A DNA stretch of 64,000 bases from Clostridiales bacterium (GCA_017509245.1 JAFWQC010000045.1:1-64000), one strand, 5' to 3'. Positions 26,889 to 36,337 are shown, counted from the first letter of the stretch. The notes: a model not told the origin generated them from the letters alone. Numbers and translations: made by a program.

Positions 26889-27106
26889 CCCGTTTTCCTC
26901 CTTGGGTTTGATGACTGCATCCTATTCCGCAAATGCCCGTTGCCGCAAGCAACGGAGATTAACATGCGGCATTAACGGCGGTTATCAGCCCCAGGTATTT
27001 AATATCTCGACAGACTTAGAGACCATCTGCTTTCTGTTTTAAAACTGATTATACCATCAGGTCATATTTTCGAGTTTTGGAAAACAGGCGAAAAAGCAAA
27101 GGGTTA

Positions 27107-27152
27107 TTGACAGACAACGTTTCTGAAATTAAAATGAAACTACTTTCATTTT
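27107..27152 (+). promoter_or_regulatory. TetR-gene promoter with overlapping operator
   Basis: TTGACA (27107-27112) and TAAAAT (27130-27135) are 17 bases apart. The perfect dyad AAAATGAAA-N4-TTTCATTTT (27131-27152) overlaps the -10. This predicts autorepression by the TetR-type protein that follows. Confidence 0.82.
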
Positions 27153-27170
27153 TGCGGGGGAGCGGTTCCG

Positions 27171-27833
27171 ATGCCTAAAGTCACGCAGGAATACATGGAC
27201 AACAAGCGCAGGATGATAGTCGACTGCGCGTACAGGGTGTGCCTCAGAAAGCCTGTCGAGATGGTCACCATATCAGATGTCATCGCAGAGACGGGACTGT
27301 CGCAGGGCGGCATATACAGGTTCTATAAAGACCTGGATGAGATCCTCTCGGATATGATCTCCGGCATGAGGCGCGAATATAACATTACGGATAAGCTGGA
27401 TGCCGCCGTTGCAGATAAGAAGGCGTCGTTTGAAGATATAACAAGAAAGATATGCTCTATCCTTGCTGAGGTCATGGAAGAGCATCTGATGGACATACAG
27501 AAGATAAATTTCGATCTGACGGTGCTGGCAATAAATGAGCCTGAGCGCGCAGAGAAGATAATCAGGGGCGTTAAGGGCAAAGGCAATATGGAACATCTTG
27601 CGACTGTCATATTCCCATATCTGGCCATAGCGTGCAGGAATAGCAAGCTTAAGCCCCAACACGATCCTGCAGAACTGTTCCAGTTCATTTCGTCTGCATA
27701 TGTAGGCATCGAGACAAACTGCATCCTGACAGCCTGCTATGGCAAAGCTCCGCTTAATTCAAGCTGCGAACCCAAAGCAATGTTCAGCATTCTGGCGACA
27801 ACGATGATCATGTTATTCGGAGGAAAAGTATGA
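27171..27833 (+). CDS. TetR family transcriptional regulator
   Basis: This 220-residue protein has the TetR DNA-binding domain at about residues 10-57 (VTISDVIAETGLSQGGIYRF). A helical ligand-binding half follows. GGGGGAGCGG precedes the ATG. Its stop codon overlaps the hydrolase start by 4 bases, so the two form an operon behind the dyad operator. The natural ligand is probably a substrate or product linked to the hydrolase. Confidence 0.93.
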   Translation: MPKVTQEYMDNKRRMIVDCAYRVCLRKPVEMVTISDVIAETGLSQGGIYRFYKDLDEILSDMISGMRREYNITDKLDAAVADKKASFEDITRKICSILAEVMEEHLMDIQKINFDLTVLAINEPERAEKIIRGVKGKGNMEHLATVIFPYLAIACRNSKLKPQHDPAELFQFISSAYVGIETNCILTACYGKAPLNSSCEPKAMFSILATTMIMLFGGKV

Positions 27834-28963
27834 AGGCTGTAAAGACACCGGTTCCCTCAGGCGAATATGCCGTAGGGACATTTACATACACGGTAAAGGA
27901 TGTAAGAGAAGAAGTAATGGCTCCGTACGGAATGCGCAGCGTTGCCGCAAGAGTATACTATCCTGTTCTTAAAGAGAGCGTAAAGGATCTTCCTAAGATC
28001 AGATATATGTCACCTGACATGGCAAAGGGCATGAAGGCTGTATTCAAAGTCGCGCCCAAGCTTGATGAAGGCGGACTTGAGAACACCTCAGAATGCTATG
28101 AGAACGCGCCGCGTATATCGGGTATGAGATTCCCCCTGATCGTTTTTAACCACGGCTACAACTCATTCAGAGAGGGCAATTCCTATCTTTGCATTGACCT
28201 TGCTTCGCACGGCTATGTGGTCCTGTCCGTTACACACACGATGGAAGCGATCTGCACCGAACTCGATGACGGCTCCGCTGTGTTTTTCGATAGGAGCATA
28301 ATCAGGAAAATGTACGACCCTATGATCGGCGGCCTAATCGCGATGTATAAACTTATGAAGTTCAAAGGCAGCCTTGAAGAAGCTGCGGAGAAGTTCGATG
28401 AGGCCGCAAATAAGTACTGCAGATTCTTGATTGACAGGACTCCTGAGTGGGTCAAAGACACGGATGCCGCAGTGGAATATGCGAAAAACAATCTGAGTGA
28501 TCTTATCGACTTTGATAAGGGCATAGGCTGTTCCGGTCATTCGATGGGCGGCAATACCGCATACGCCCTTTGCACCCAAAACCCTGATTATGTATGCGGA
28601 GTAAATATCGACGGAAGCCTATTCGGCGACTATAAAAATACGGTGCTGACCAAGCCCTTCCTTCAGATAAGCTGCAAGGATAACGAGCGCGTCGTGACCC
28701 GTGTCTATCTTAAGCACACAAAGCCTGTGTACAAGGTACTTTTCAGGGACATGAGACACATCGGTTTTGCCGACAGCAAGTACATCATGCCGATGAAATC
28801 TCAGGTCGGAAAGCTCGCTCCTGACCTTATGCATGATAATCTCTGCAAGGTTCACAGGGAGTTTTTCGATGCCTGCTTAAAGGGCTTGAAGGACAGGCCG
28901 GAATTTGTTGATAACGATGTTGTGAAGGTGAGTGTTTTCGAGCCTGACATGAAAGAGAACTGA
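27830..28963 (+). CDS. Alpha/beta hydrolase (PAF-acetylhydrolase-like)
   Basis: This 377-residue serine hydrolase has the nucleophile elbow GHSMGG, with Ser at about residue 238, and an oxyanion region FNHGYNSF near 107-114. A late RHIGFAD could supply the catalytic His. The overall layout resembles bacterial platelet-activating-factor acetylhydrolase/dienelactone-type enzymes. No signal peptide is present, so it is cytoplasmic. Its last 14 codons were partly copied into the downstream intergenic repeats (28995-29060). The substrate is unknown. Confidence 0.85.
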   Translation: MKAVKTPVPSGEYAVGTFTYTVKDVREEVMAPYGMRSVAARVYYPVLKESVKDLPKIRYMSPDMAKGMKAVFKVAPKLDEGGLENTSECYENAPRISGMRFPLIVFNHGYNSFREGNSYLCIDLASHGYVVLSVTHTMEAICTELDDGSAVFFDRSIIRKMYDPMIGGLIAMYKLMKFKGSLEEAAEKFDEAANKYCRFLIDRTPEWVKDTDAAVEYAKNNLSDLIDFDKGIGCSGHSMGGNTAYALCTQNPDYVCGVNIDGSLFGDYKNTVLTKPFLQISCKDNERVVTRVYLKHTKPVYKVLFRDMRHIGFADSKYIMPMKSQVGKLAPDLMHDNLCKVHREFFDACLKGLKDRPEFVDNDVVKVSVFEPDMKEN

Positions 28964-29060
28964 GGGCGGGAGTTTTCGAGTTTGGCTAAAAAGCGTGAAG
29001 GCGGAGGGCCGAGCCTGACTTGAAAGTGTGAAGGCGGAGGGCCGAGCCTGACTTAAATGT
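28922..29060. repeat. Tandem repeat derived from the hydrolase 3' end
   Basis: GTGAAGG...GAGCCTGACATGAAAG at 28922-28957 is the coding end of the hydrolase. Two near-identical 33-base units starting GTGAAGGCGGAGGGCC and containing GAGCCTGACTT follow at 28995 and 29028. They look like duplicates of that 3' end. Confidence 0.75.
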
Positions 29061-29081
29061 GTGATATTCCGCGCGCGAAAA

Positions 29082-29172
29082 TTGAACTATACGGCCGTTT
29101 TTTGGGCGTGTAGGTTAAAAAAATGGCGTTTTCTTGAACTATAGGGCCATTTTTGGGGCGTGTAGGTTAAAA
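29082..29172. repeat. 52-bp tandem repeat containing GTAGGTTAAAA
   Basis: TTGAACTATACGGCC at 29082 recurs as TTGAACTATAGGGCC at 29134. Each is followed by GGGCGTGTAGGTTAAAA. The GTAGGTTAAAAATCTGCGC end also appears, slightly changed, at 48184 downstream of feoAB. The rest of the gap to pilT is an AT-rich promoter region. Confidence 0.8.
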
Positions 29173-29314
29173 ATCTGCGCGTGAAACGGGCTGATCTTAC
29201 GCGCCCCGGGAACTGCAGAAAATTTATTATTTATTTTTAATAATTAAATATATAAAAGTTTTTTGTTTTCTATTATAATCTAAACCATCTTTACTTTATG
29301 CGGAGGTAATCCAT

Positions 29315-30382
29315 ATGACATTTGAAGAATTGATGACTTATGCCATCGAACGCGACTGTTCCGATGTCCATATTACGCAGGGCACAAATCTTGCGTTAAG
29401 AAGATACGGAATGCTCCATATCCTTGACGAGCGCCCGACGGCCGAAGAGGCTCAGGAGATGATCTACGCGATCCTTACAACGGACGAGATCAAGCGCGTT
29501 GAGGAGGGTGAGGACGTCGACGTCGGCCGTATGATCGACAACGGCATAAGAGTCAGAGCAAACGTTTATCATCAGCGTAATAACCTTGCATGCAGCATCC
29601 GTCTCCTCATGGCCGAGATCCCTGAGTTTGAGGATCTGGGACTCCCTGAGGTAATCAAGTCACTTGCTACTGCAAACAACGGTATTATCCTTGTCACAGG
29701 CCCTACGGGTTCAGGTAAGACAACAACACTTTCCGCGATCGTTGACTACATCAACAAGAACGAAGCAAAGCACGTTATCACGATCGAGGACCCTATCGAA
29801 TATATCTATCCTCATAACCGTGCAATGATCCACCAGCGTGAAGTCGGACGCGACGTTAAATCTTTCGCATATGCTCTCCATTCAGCACTCCGTGAGGACC
29901 CGGACATCATCCTCGTAGGTGAGATGAGAGATTTCGAGACGATCTCCGCCGCTATCACTGCTGCAGAGACAGGACACCTCGTCCTTTCAACACTTCACAC
30001 ACAGAGTGCCGCACAGACGATCAACAGAATCATCGACGGTTCACCTATAGATATGCAGGCAACGATCCGTTCGCAGTTCGCAGCAAGTATCCGCGGCGTT
30101 ATCTCACAGCAGCTCCTGCCTACAACAGACGGCAACGGCCGTGTGCTTACGACTGAGGTCATGGTCGGCACAAGCGCCATCAAGAGCCTTATCCTTGAGG
30201 ACAAGATCCAGATGATCCCGGGCGCTATCCAGTCTGCAAGCCACCAGGGCATGCACACACTGAACAGCGATCTCCAGAGACTCAATCAGATGGGCCTCAT
30301 CAACAGGAAGACCGCAATGGATGCCGCTTACGATCCCAACGAACTCGAGAAGATGCTCGGCATCACAAACTACGGTTTCTGA
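29315..30382 (+). CDS. pilT: PilT-type twitching motility ATPase
   Basis: This 355-residue hexameric secretion/retraction ATPase has the PilT N-domain, Walker A GPTGSGKTTT at about residues 129-138, and an Asp-box region ITIEDPIEYIY. The PilT hallmark AIRNLIREGK is not seen, but a His box (STLHTQSAAQTINRIID) and GEMRDFETI are. It pulls back type IV pili using ATP. CGGAGGT precedes the ATG. No other pilus gene is in the window, so the assembly genes must be elsewhere. Confidence 0.92.
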   Translation: MTFEELMTYAIERDCSDVHITQGTNLALRRYGMLHILDERPTAEEAQEMIYAILTTDEIKRVEEGEDVDVGRMIDNGIRVRANVYHQRNNLACSIRLLMAEIPEFEDLGLPEVIKSLATANNGIILVTGPTGSGKTTTLSAIVDYINKNEAKHVITIEDPIEYIYPHNRAMIHQREVGRDVKSFAYALHSALREDPDIILVGEMRDFETISAAITAAETGHLVLSTLHTQSAAQTINRIIDGSPIDMQATIRSQFAASIRGVISQQLLPTTDGNGRVLTTEVMVGTSAIKSLILEDKIQMIPGAIQSASHQGMHTLNSDLQRLNQMGLINRKTAMDAAYDPNELEKMLGITNYGF

Positions 30383-30410
30383 TAAGGTTATACAATACAA
30401 AAGCTATGAG

Positions 30411-30438
30411 GGCTGTCTCTCCGCGAGGCAGCCTTTTT
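30411..30438 (+). terminator. Terminator between convergent pilT and AraC gene
   Basis: GGCTGTCTC and GAGGCAGCC pair with one mismatch, followed by TTTTT. The T-run overlaps the AraC stop codon on the other strand. Confidence 0.85.
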
Positions 30439-31321
30439 ACTCCCAGTTCTTCCTGTATTCCCTCGGCGACTTCCCGAAAAACTTACGGAAGGTCTCAGAC
30501 ATGTAGCTCACGCCTCCGAACCCTGTAAGTGACGCGATCTCCGTCATGGACAGATTGCCTGACCTCAAGAGCTCTGCGACCTTGCGAGCGCGCAGATGCA
30601 TCAGGTAATTGATCGGCGATTCGCCGACATATTTATGGAATAAGGTGTTGCACAAAGATTTGCTTATGTTGCCGCTCGCTGCGATATCATCCAAAGTGAT
30701 CCTGCGCTGGTACGAATTGGAAATGAAATACATCATTGACTTGAATGACTTCATTCCGGGGTCTGAGATCGTCTCTTCGGTCTTGCCCAGGGTCTCGGCC
30801 TGCTTGCGTATTATGTCCCAGATCTGGTAGAACTGTTTTGTTACCGCGAAGGCGTCGTGCCTTATTGCGGGGAGGCCGAGAACGAGATCTCTTATCTCCT
30901 CAGTATGTTCGCTCAGGTTCCTGAATCTTAAGTAGGGCAGGTCCGGGTTGTCGATGATGGGCCGTATCGCCTGCATCTCAACTGCGACGGAATTGCAGAG
31001 TATGCCGGGATGAATAACGGCAATGACGTATTTCGCCGTGCCGCCGTCGATGCACATGTTGTAGTGGATCTGGTTGGAGTTGACCACGATCGTGTTGCCT
31101 TTGTGAAGAACGATGTTCCTGCCGTTAACGAAATAAGATAACTGGCCCTCTTTTATGGTCATTATCTCAATGTCCTCATGGAAGTGCGGAACGCCTTCCC
31201 AGGTCGCTTTCGGCATTATCCATCCGTCGTAGATATAGGATGGAAAGTTGGGATCGTCGTAGTTTACGATTTCTGAGCCGTCTTCTCTTTTTATGATCAG
31301 ACCCATTGCTTCCGGCTTCAT
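30437..31321 (-). CDS. AraC family regulator with cupin sensor domain
   Basis: This 294-residue protein has an N-terminal cupin-like domain (HFHEDIEIMTIKEGQLSYFV near residues 39-58) that usually binds a sugar. C-terminal HTH motifs include ITLDDIAASGNISKSLCNTL and MTEIASLTGFGGVSYMSETF. I start at the ATG at 31321, preceded by GAAGGAG, rather than further upstream. It is divergent from the ABC-2 operon at 31469 and could control it. Sugar-responsive control is equally possible. Confidence 0.92.
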   Translation of the reverse strand: MKPEAMGLIIKREDGSEIVNYDDPNFPSYIYDGWIMPKATWEGVPHFHEDIEIMTIKEGQLSYFVNGRNIVLHKGNTIVVNSNQIHYNMCIDGGTAKYVIAVIHPGILCNSVAVEMQAIRPIIDNPDLPYLRFRNLSEHTEEIRDLVLGLPAIRHDAFAVTKQFYQIWDIIRKQAETLGKTEETISDPGMKSFKSMMYFISNSYQRRITLDDIAASGNISKSLCNTLFHKYVGESPINYLMHLRARKVAELLRSGNLSMTEIASLTGFGGVSYMSETFRKFFGKSPREYRKNWE

Positions 31322-31468
31322 AACTATTTTTCTCCTTCGTTTGCGAAAATATAACAATCTGCCACCACTGTGCAAGATAGTTATAAAAACAAGGCATAAA
31401 CCATATGTATCGGCGTTCTTACATACAATATACTTGCAATTGAACAAAAATGAAAGAGGAAAATCGTT

Positions 31469-32422
31469 ATGGATGGACTGACAGGCAATGAAGCGGTGGT
31501 AATGAGAAATGTCTGCAAAGACTTCAAGGTGTTGAACCGCCATGAAGGGCTTAAGGGCAGCATAAAAGACCTGTTTTCGAGAGATTATAAAACTGTATCG
31601 GCCGTTAAAGACGTGACCATGACCGTAAACAAGGGAGAGATCATAGGATATCTGGGGCCGAACGGCGCGGGCAAATCGACGACGATCAAGATGATGACGG
31701 GTGTCCTTGAGCCGACGTCGGGTGAGATCCTCGTCAACGGCAAGGTGCCTTATAAGAACAGGACGGAGAACTGCGAGAACATCGGCGTTGTTTTCGGGCA
31801 GAGAAGCCAGCTCTGGTGGTCACTGCCCCTGATCGAATCTTTCAAGCTCTTAAGAGATCTTTACATGGTTCCGCAAAAGGACTATGAGGAGATGATAGAT
31901 CTTTACCGTTCGCTTGTTGATATAGAACCGGTCCTTCATAAGCCCGTAAGGCAGATGTCTTTAGGCCAGAGGACACTTAGTGATATCCTGGCAGCGTTCC
32001 TGCATAACCCGCCGGTGGTGTTCCTTGATGAGCCCACGATCGGTCTGGACGTGTCAATGAAGTCGAAGATAAGAGAACTCATTCTCGGTCTCAATAAGGA
32101 GAAGAACACAACTGTAATCCTTACCACGCACGACATGGGCGACGTTGATGCGCTGTGCAGGAGGATCGTCATCATCGATAAGGGAATGAAGATCTACGAC
32201 AACGACATCGATCATCTGAAGAATTACTTCGGTTCGTACCGCACGTTAAAGCTCAAGCTTGCTGACGATACGTGGGAAGAGATGCTGATCGACGAGAAGA
32301 CGACGGACGTCATGGATGTCATCATGGCAAAGCAGAAAGAGTCGAAGATAAAAGACGTTAAGATCCTTGAGATCTCTACCGAGGAAGTCATAAAGAAGAT
32401 ATATGAAGGGAGCGCAAAATGA
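31469..32422 (+). CDS. ABC-2 transporter ATP-binding protein
   Basis: This 317-residue NatA/DrrA-like ATPase has Walker A GPNGAGKST, a degenerate signature MSLGQRT and Walker B VVFLDEPTIGLD. The C-terminal ~80 residues form the extra domain found in this group. AAAGAGGAAAA precedes the ATG. It overlaps the first permease by 4 bases. The typical role is export of lipids, drugs or glycans. It has no clear substrate clue here. Confidence 0.93.
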   Translation: MDGLTGNEAVVMRNVCKDFKVLNRHEGLKGSIKDLFSRDYKTVSAVKDVTMTVNKGEIIGYLGPNGAGKSTTIKMMTGVLEPTSGEILVNGKVPYKNRTENCENIGVVFGQRSQLWWSLPLIESFKLLRDLYMVPQKDYEEMIDLYRSLVDIEPVLHKPVRQMSLGQRTLSDILAAFLHNPPVVFLDEPTIGLDVSMKSKIRELILGLNKEKNTTVILTTHDMGDVDALCRRIVIIDKGMKIYDNDIDHLKNYFGSYRTLKLKLADDTWEEMLIDEKTTDVMDVIMAKQKESKIKDVKILEISTEEVIKKIYEGSAK

Positions 32423-33228
32423 ATCCGAAAAGACTGCTCGCATTAACAAGAGCAGGGATAATGGAAGCTCTCCAGTTCAGGCTGGGAATCTTCGTTACGC
32501 TCTTTGCGAACCTGATCTATCTCGTGCTCGTATATTACCTCTGGAAGGCCATCTACGCGTCTTCCGGAACCGATGTCGTGAACGGCATGACCTTCACCGA
32601 TACGATGATCTATCTGATCCTCGCGACGGCGCTCTTCAACTTCCTGGAGATGTTCGTCGTGTGGGATATGAGCAGGTCGATCCAGTCGGGCAAGATCGCG
32701 CTCGACCTTCTAAAACCGATGCGCTTCAGGAAATACACTTTCTGGAGTTATACCGGAAATCACGTCGTCCAGTTTGTGCTGACATTCATACCGACGTTTA
32801 TCGTTGTAATGATAGTCACAAAAGGCGCGATCAACATGGGCATCAATCTCCTGTGGTTCATCATTGCGACCGTGCTCGCGCTGGTCATTAACTATAACAT
32901 CGAGATGCTGGTCGCCCCCATATGTTTATTCACCGAATCGACATGGGGCATCAACATCGTAAAAGAGACCATTGTGCTCCTGCTGTCGGGAGCATCGATC
33001 CCTCTTGCGTTCTTCCCCGAAAAAGCGAGGATGATCGTGCAGTATCTGCCTTTCCGCGCGGTGTACGACATACCGTTGTCGATGCTCCTTGGAAAGAGCG
33101 GATCGGATACATGGCAGGGTCTTGTGAGCCTGTTCGGACTGCAGCTGATATGGCTTGTTGTGCTTACTGTTGCAGGTAATCTTTTCTGGAATTGTGCGGT
33201 GAAGAAAGTCACCGTGAACGGAGGTTGA
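32419..33228 (+). CDS. ABC-2 transporter permease
   Basis: This 269-residue membrane protein has about six helices and belongs to the ABC-2/DUF990-like permeases that pair with the preceding ATPase type. It starts MNPKRLLALTRAGIMEALQF. Translation is coupled to the ATPase by a 4-base overlap, and the second permease starts one base after its stop. Confidence 0.87.
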   Translation: MNPKRLLALTRAGIMEALQFRLGIFVTLFANLIYLVLVYYLWKAIYASSGTDVVNGMTFTDTMIYLILATALFNFLEMFVVWDMSRSIQSGKIALDLLKPMRFRKYTFWSYTGNHVVQFVLTFIPTFIVVMIVTKGAINMGINLLWFIIATVLALVINYNIEMLVAPICLFTESTWGINIVKETIVLLLSGASIPLAFFPEKARMIVQYLPFRAVYDIPLSMLLGKSGSDTWQGLVSLFGLQLIWLVVLTVAGNLFWNCAVKKVTVNGG

Positions 33229-33229
33229 T

Positions 33230-34033
33230 ATGCGCAAAAGAGGACTTGGATTCTATGCAAGTATCTACCGCAAGATACTGATACAGGACCTTAAGAGCAA
33301 GATGAGTTACCGCGCCGATTTCGTCATCTCGACATTCGGCATGATAATGACCAACCTTGCCGGCTTTGTGACCTTCATGATCCTGTTCCACAACTTCCCG
33401 ACGATCAGCGGCTGGGACTACGATCACATGCTGTTCCTGTACGGCTTCTCGCTCGTTGCGCTGACACCGGTGCAGTGCTTCTTCGATAATAACTGGAACC
33501 TGAGATTCCAGGTGCAGAGCGGCGACTTCATCAAGTACTGCTTCAGGCCCGTCAACGTGTTCTTCTACTTCATGTCGGAAGTCTTCGACGTAAAGGGACT
33601 GGGTCAGCTGGCGTTCGGCATTGGAACCATCGTCTATGCATGGATAAAGATCGGGATCCCCGTGACGCCGTTGATTATTGCCAAGCTCATCGTATTCCTT
33701 CTTACCGCATCGCTCTTCATGATCGCGCTCATGAACTTTGCTGCGGCAACATGCTTCTGGATCAAAGGTTCCGGATACGTAATGGTCATCATGTTCCGCT
33801 TCAAGGACTTCGCCAAATATCCGTCGAGCATCTTCCAGGGGATCTTCAGCGTGATCTTCACGTTCATCATCCCGATCGCATTCATCGCGTACTATCCGAG
33901 CCTCGTGATCCTCACGCCTGACAACGTGCCGCTGCTTTCATGGATCTCGCCGCTTTTTGGTATACTGTTCTTCTACCTGAGCTACAGATTCTGGATGCTC
34001 GGTGTTCGAAAATATGACTTTACGGGTTCGTGA
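33230..34033 (+). CDS. ABC-2 transporter permease (DUF990-like)
   Basis: This 267-residue membrane protein has about six helices. It begins with a basic cytoplasmic stretch and SYRADFVISTFGMIMTNLAG, the usual start of DUF990 permeases as I recall. It completes the ATPase-permease-permease module and is separated by 42 bases from the DinB-like gene. Confidence 0.87.
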   Translation: MRKRGLGFYASIYRKILIQDLKSKMSYRADFVISTFGMIMTNLAGFVTFMILFHNFPTISGWDYDHMLFLYGFSLVALTPVQCFFDNNWNLRFQVQSGDFIKYCFRPVNVFFYFMSEVFDVKGLGQLAFGIGTIVYAWIKIGIPVTPLIIAKLIVFLLTASLFMIALMNFAAATCFWIKGSGYVMVIMFRFKDFAKYPSSIFQGIFSVIFTFIIPIAFIAYYPSLVILTPDNVPLLSWISPLFGILFFYLSYRFWMLGVRKYDFTGS

Positions 34034-34075
34034 CCTTATCACGCGCGTCATCGTGCATCATATGGAGGATAAAAC

Positions 34076-34600
34076 ATGAACGAATTGGTTAAGATAATAA
34101 AGCAGACGGTTGTCCCGAATTTCCTCAATATCAGGACATCCATAAAGGCATACGACAGGGACGCCCTATGCTGCGGCGCGCCCTGCTGGAGATGGGTCTA
34201 TCACGCACTCCACTCCGCAGACAAATGGTTCATAAATCCCAATGTCTACGAGGAGCCTTCCTTCCACGAAGAGGGCATGGACAATCCCGAGAACCCGACA
34301 GCTGTCGTGCTCACTGATGAGCAGCTTCTGGCATATCTTGATTCCATCGAGAAGAAGACTTTGGAATACTTGGACACGCTTGACGATTCGATGCTCTATG
34401 AATGTCCCGAGAACTGCAGGTTCACGAGAATGGAGCTGGTGCTCCGCCAGTACAGGCACCTGTCTTTCCACACGGGCATGTTAAACGGCCAGGTTGCGGT
34501 TGCGACAGGCAAGTTCCCGATGTGGGTATCCGATACGGAAAAGTTTGTCGATGACGGAGTGTTTTTCGGGCGCTACAGAAAGGGTCAGACGAAGATCTGA
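34076..34600 (+). CDS. DinB-like protein
   Basis: This 174-residue helical protein has WRWVYHALHSADKWF near residues 39-53 and RQYRHLSFHTGML near 121-133. Their His residues match the metal triad of the DinB/YfiT fold. GGAGG precedes the ATG by 9 bases. Such proteins are linked to thiol or detoxification chemistry. The exact reaction is not predictable. Confidence 0.8.
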   Translation: MNELVKIIKQTVVPNFLNIRTSIKAYDRDALCCGAPCWRWVYHALHSADKWFINPNVYEEPSFHEEGMDNPENPTAVVLTDEQLLAYLDSIEKKTLEYLDTLDDSMLYECPENCRFTRMELVLRQYRHLSFHTGMLNGQVAVATGKFPMWVSDTEKFVDDGVFFGRYRKGQTKI

Positions 34601-34683
34601 CAGGTACGGATCATTTCAGCCTACGCCACAATGTCCGTATTCAACCTGTGTTAAAATCACAGGTACGGGAGGAGATCCGGCAC

Positions 34684-35520
34684 ATGATCGACTATATCAG
34701 AGAAAACCTGAGTTATTACGGCATATATTACAGGCTCCTGTTCAGGACAAAGAAGGAAGTCACGCCGGAGTATGTCTCTTTCGGCGGGGATAAGGAGCAG
34801 TATTTCCTTTACTATGAACCAAAGGAAACTATAAGCGGCAAGATCGTATTCTGGGTTCATGGCGGAGGGTGGAACGCAGGCAATCCGAAGTTCTTTGATT
34901 ACGTCGGACAATACCTTGCGAAGTCCGGATACAGATGCGTTTCCATAGGTTACCGCCTGTCTCCGAAGAATAAATATCCGGTGCAGATAGAAGACGTCTG
35001 CAGGGGGTATAAGGCAGCGGTCAATTTCCTGAAGGAGAAGGGCATCAGCACGTCGGAGATAATCGTCGTTGGGCCTTCTGCGGGCGCGCATTTATCGTCC
35101 ATAATGTGCTATTCGAAAGAGGTTCAGAGAGAATATCAGGTGGACGTGTCTGACGTTATCGGTTTTGCGGGTTTCGGAGGGCCGTACAGCTTCAGGGAAA
35201 GCCAGTCTCTGACATTAAAGATGCTGACGGGAATGCTTTTCGCGAAGGGGTATGACAGAAGAAATGCAGAGCCTTGGTCGCTCATGTCAAAGAACCATAT
35301 CCCGATGCTCCTGATACAGAGCAGACATGACGGACTTATTGAGTTCGAATGCGCCGAAGAGTTTGCGGATAAGGCGAAGACTGTCGGCAACAAATGCGAG
35401 ATATATGAGGTCGAAGATAAGAAGAATACGCACTCGTGGTATACGGCCGGGTGCTTTCTCTTAAGCCGTGATGAGAGTAAGACGCTGGATAAGTTTATGA
35501 CCTGGATCGGGGATCTCTGA
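34684..35520 (+). CDS. Alpha/beta hydrolase, HGGGW esterase type
   Basis: This 278-residue esterase/lipase-like enzyme has the HGGGW oxyanion motif near residues 58-62, nucleophile elbow GPSAGAH, an Asp in SRHDGLIEF and His in THSWY. GGGAGGAG lies 9 bases before the ATG at 34684, so I reject the upstream GTG. It has no signal peptide. Its last 26 bases overlap the end of the convergent polyferredoxin gene. Confidence 0.87.
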   Translation: MIDYIRENLSYYGIYYRLLFRTKKEVTPEYVSFGGDKEQYFLYYEPKETISGKIVFWVHGGGWNAGNPKFFDYVGQYLAKSGYRCVSIGYRLSPKNKYPVQIEDVCRGYKAAVNFLKEKGISTSEIIVVGPSAGAHLSSIMCYSKEVQREYQVDVSDVIGFAGFGGPYSFRESQSLTLKMLTGMLFAKGYDRRNAEPWSLMSKNHIPMLLIQSRHDGLIEFECAEEFADKAKTVGNKCEIYEVEDKKNTHSWYTAGCFLLSRDESKTLDKFMTWIGDL

Positions 35521-36337
35521 CGGAGATCTTCAATGCCTTGTGCGGGCACGCGTTTACGCAGTCGCCGCAGCGGATGCACTCGCAGCTGTTCGGCTTGACG
35601 GAAGGATCGATGTTCATCTTGCAGGCCTTGGCACAGGCTTTGCAGTTAACGCATTTACTGCTGTCCAGATGCATGCGGTATAAAGCTATCCTGTTAAAGA
35701 ATCCGTAGATTGCGCCGAGAGGGCAGATGTATTTGCAGAAAGGCCTGTAAACGATAAGGCTTGCAACGAGGATAATTCCCAGGATGACGAGCTTTAAGCT
35801 GAACAGATTTCCGAGCTGTGATGCGACCTGCTTATCTGCTGCTGCAAGACAAATACCGGCAAGAGTTCCTGACGGGCAGATATATTTGCAGAAGAACGGT
35901 GTGAGCTTAAAGCAGAAGGGCAGCATGAGGACGAACAGCCCAAGCACGATATATTTGAAATAGCGCAGATATTTATCGAGCTTGAATTCGTTTTTCTTAA
36001 AGAAGGGGATCTTGTATAAAAGGTCCTGCAAAAAGCCGAACGGGCACAGGAATCCGCACACGGCGCGGCCCAAAAGGGCACCGATAAAGATAAGTATGCC
36101 CACGACGTAGTAAGGGATCCTGAACTTCAGTCCGCTTAAGAAATTCTGCAGTGATCCTATGGGGCATGAGCCGATTGCGCCGGGGCAGGAATAGCAGTTA
36201 AGACCTGGCACGCAGACTGATTTCGAAGGCCCCTGATAGATGCGGCCTTCAATAAAACCCTTGAAGTTCGCGTTCTGGAGGAGCGTTGCTGCCGCCTGAA
36301 TGCCGTGTCTTACCCACTTCTTAGCCAATTCCCACAC
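35495..36337 (-). CDS. Membrane 4Fe-4S polyferredoxin
   Basis: This 280-residue protein has several membrane helices and NapH/CcoG-like motifs: CPGAIGSCPIGS, CGFLCPFGFLQD, CKYICPSGT and CKYICPLGA. A C-terminal pair of 4Fe-4S clusters follows (CVNCKACAKACKMN, then CIRCGDCVNACPHKA). It carries electrons across or along the membrane. It follows a CD1871A-type CXXC protein and a TlpA-like lipoprotein, a grouping known from Clostridia that may deliver reductant to surface thiols. The start overlaps the CXXC gene by 17 bases. Confidence 0.9.
   Translation of the reverse strand: MWELAKKWVRHGIQAAATLLQNANFKGFIEGRIYQGPSKSVCVPGLNCYSCPGAIGSCPIGSLQNFLSGLKFRIPYYVVGILIFIGALLGRAVCGFLCPFGFLQDLLYKIPFFKKNEFKLDKYLRYFKYIVLGLFVLMLPFCFKLTPFFCKYICPSGTLAGICLAAADKQVASQLGNLFSLKLVILGIILVASLIVYRPFCKYICPLGAIYGFFNRIALYRMHLDSSKCVNCKACAKACKMNIDPSVKPNSCECIRCGDCVNACPHKALKISVRDPRSRS

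Noticed and set aside
34648..34683. Earlier GTG start for the HGGGW hydrolase
   Set aside because: GGGAGGAG is correctly placed only for the ATG at 34684. The extra residues add nothing to the fold.
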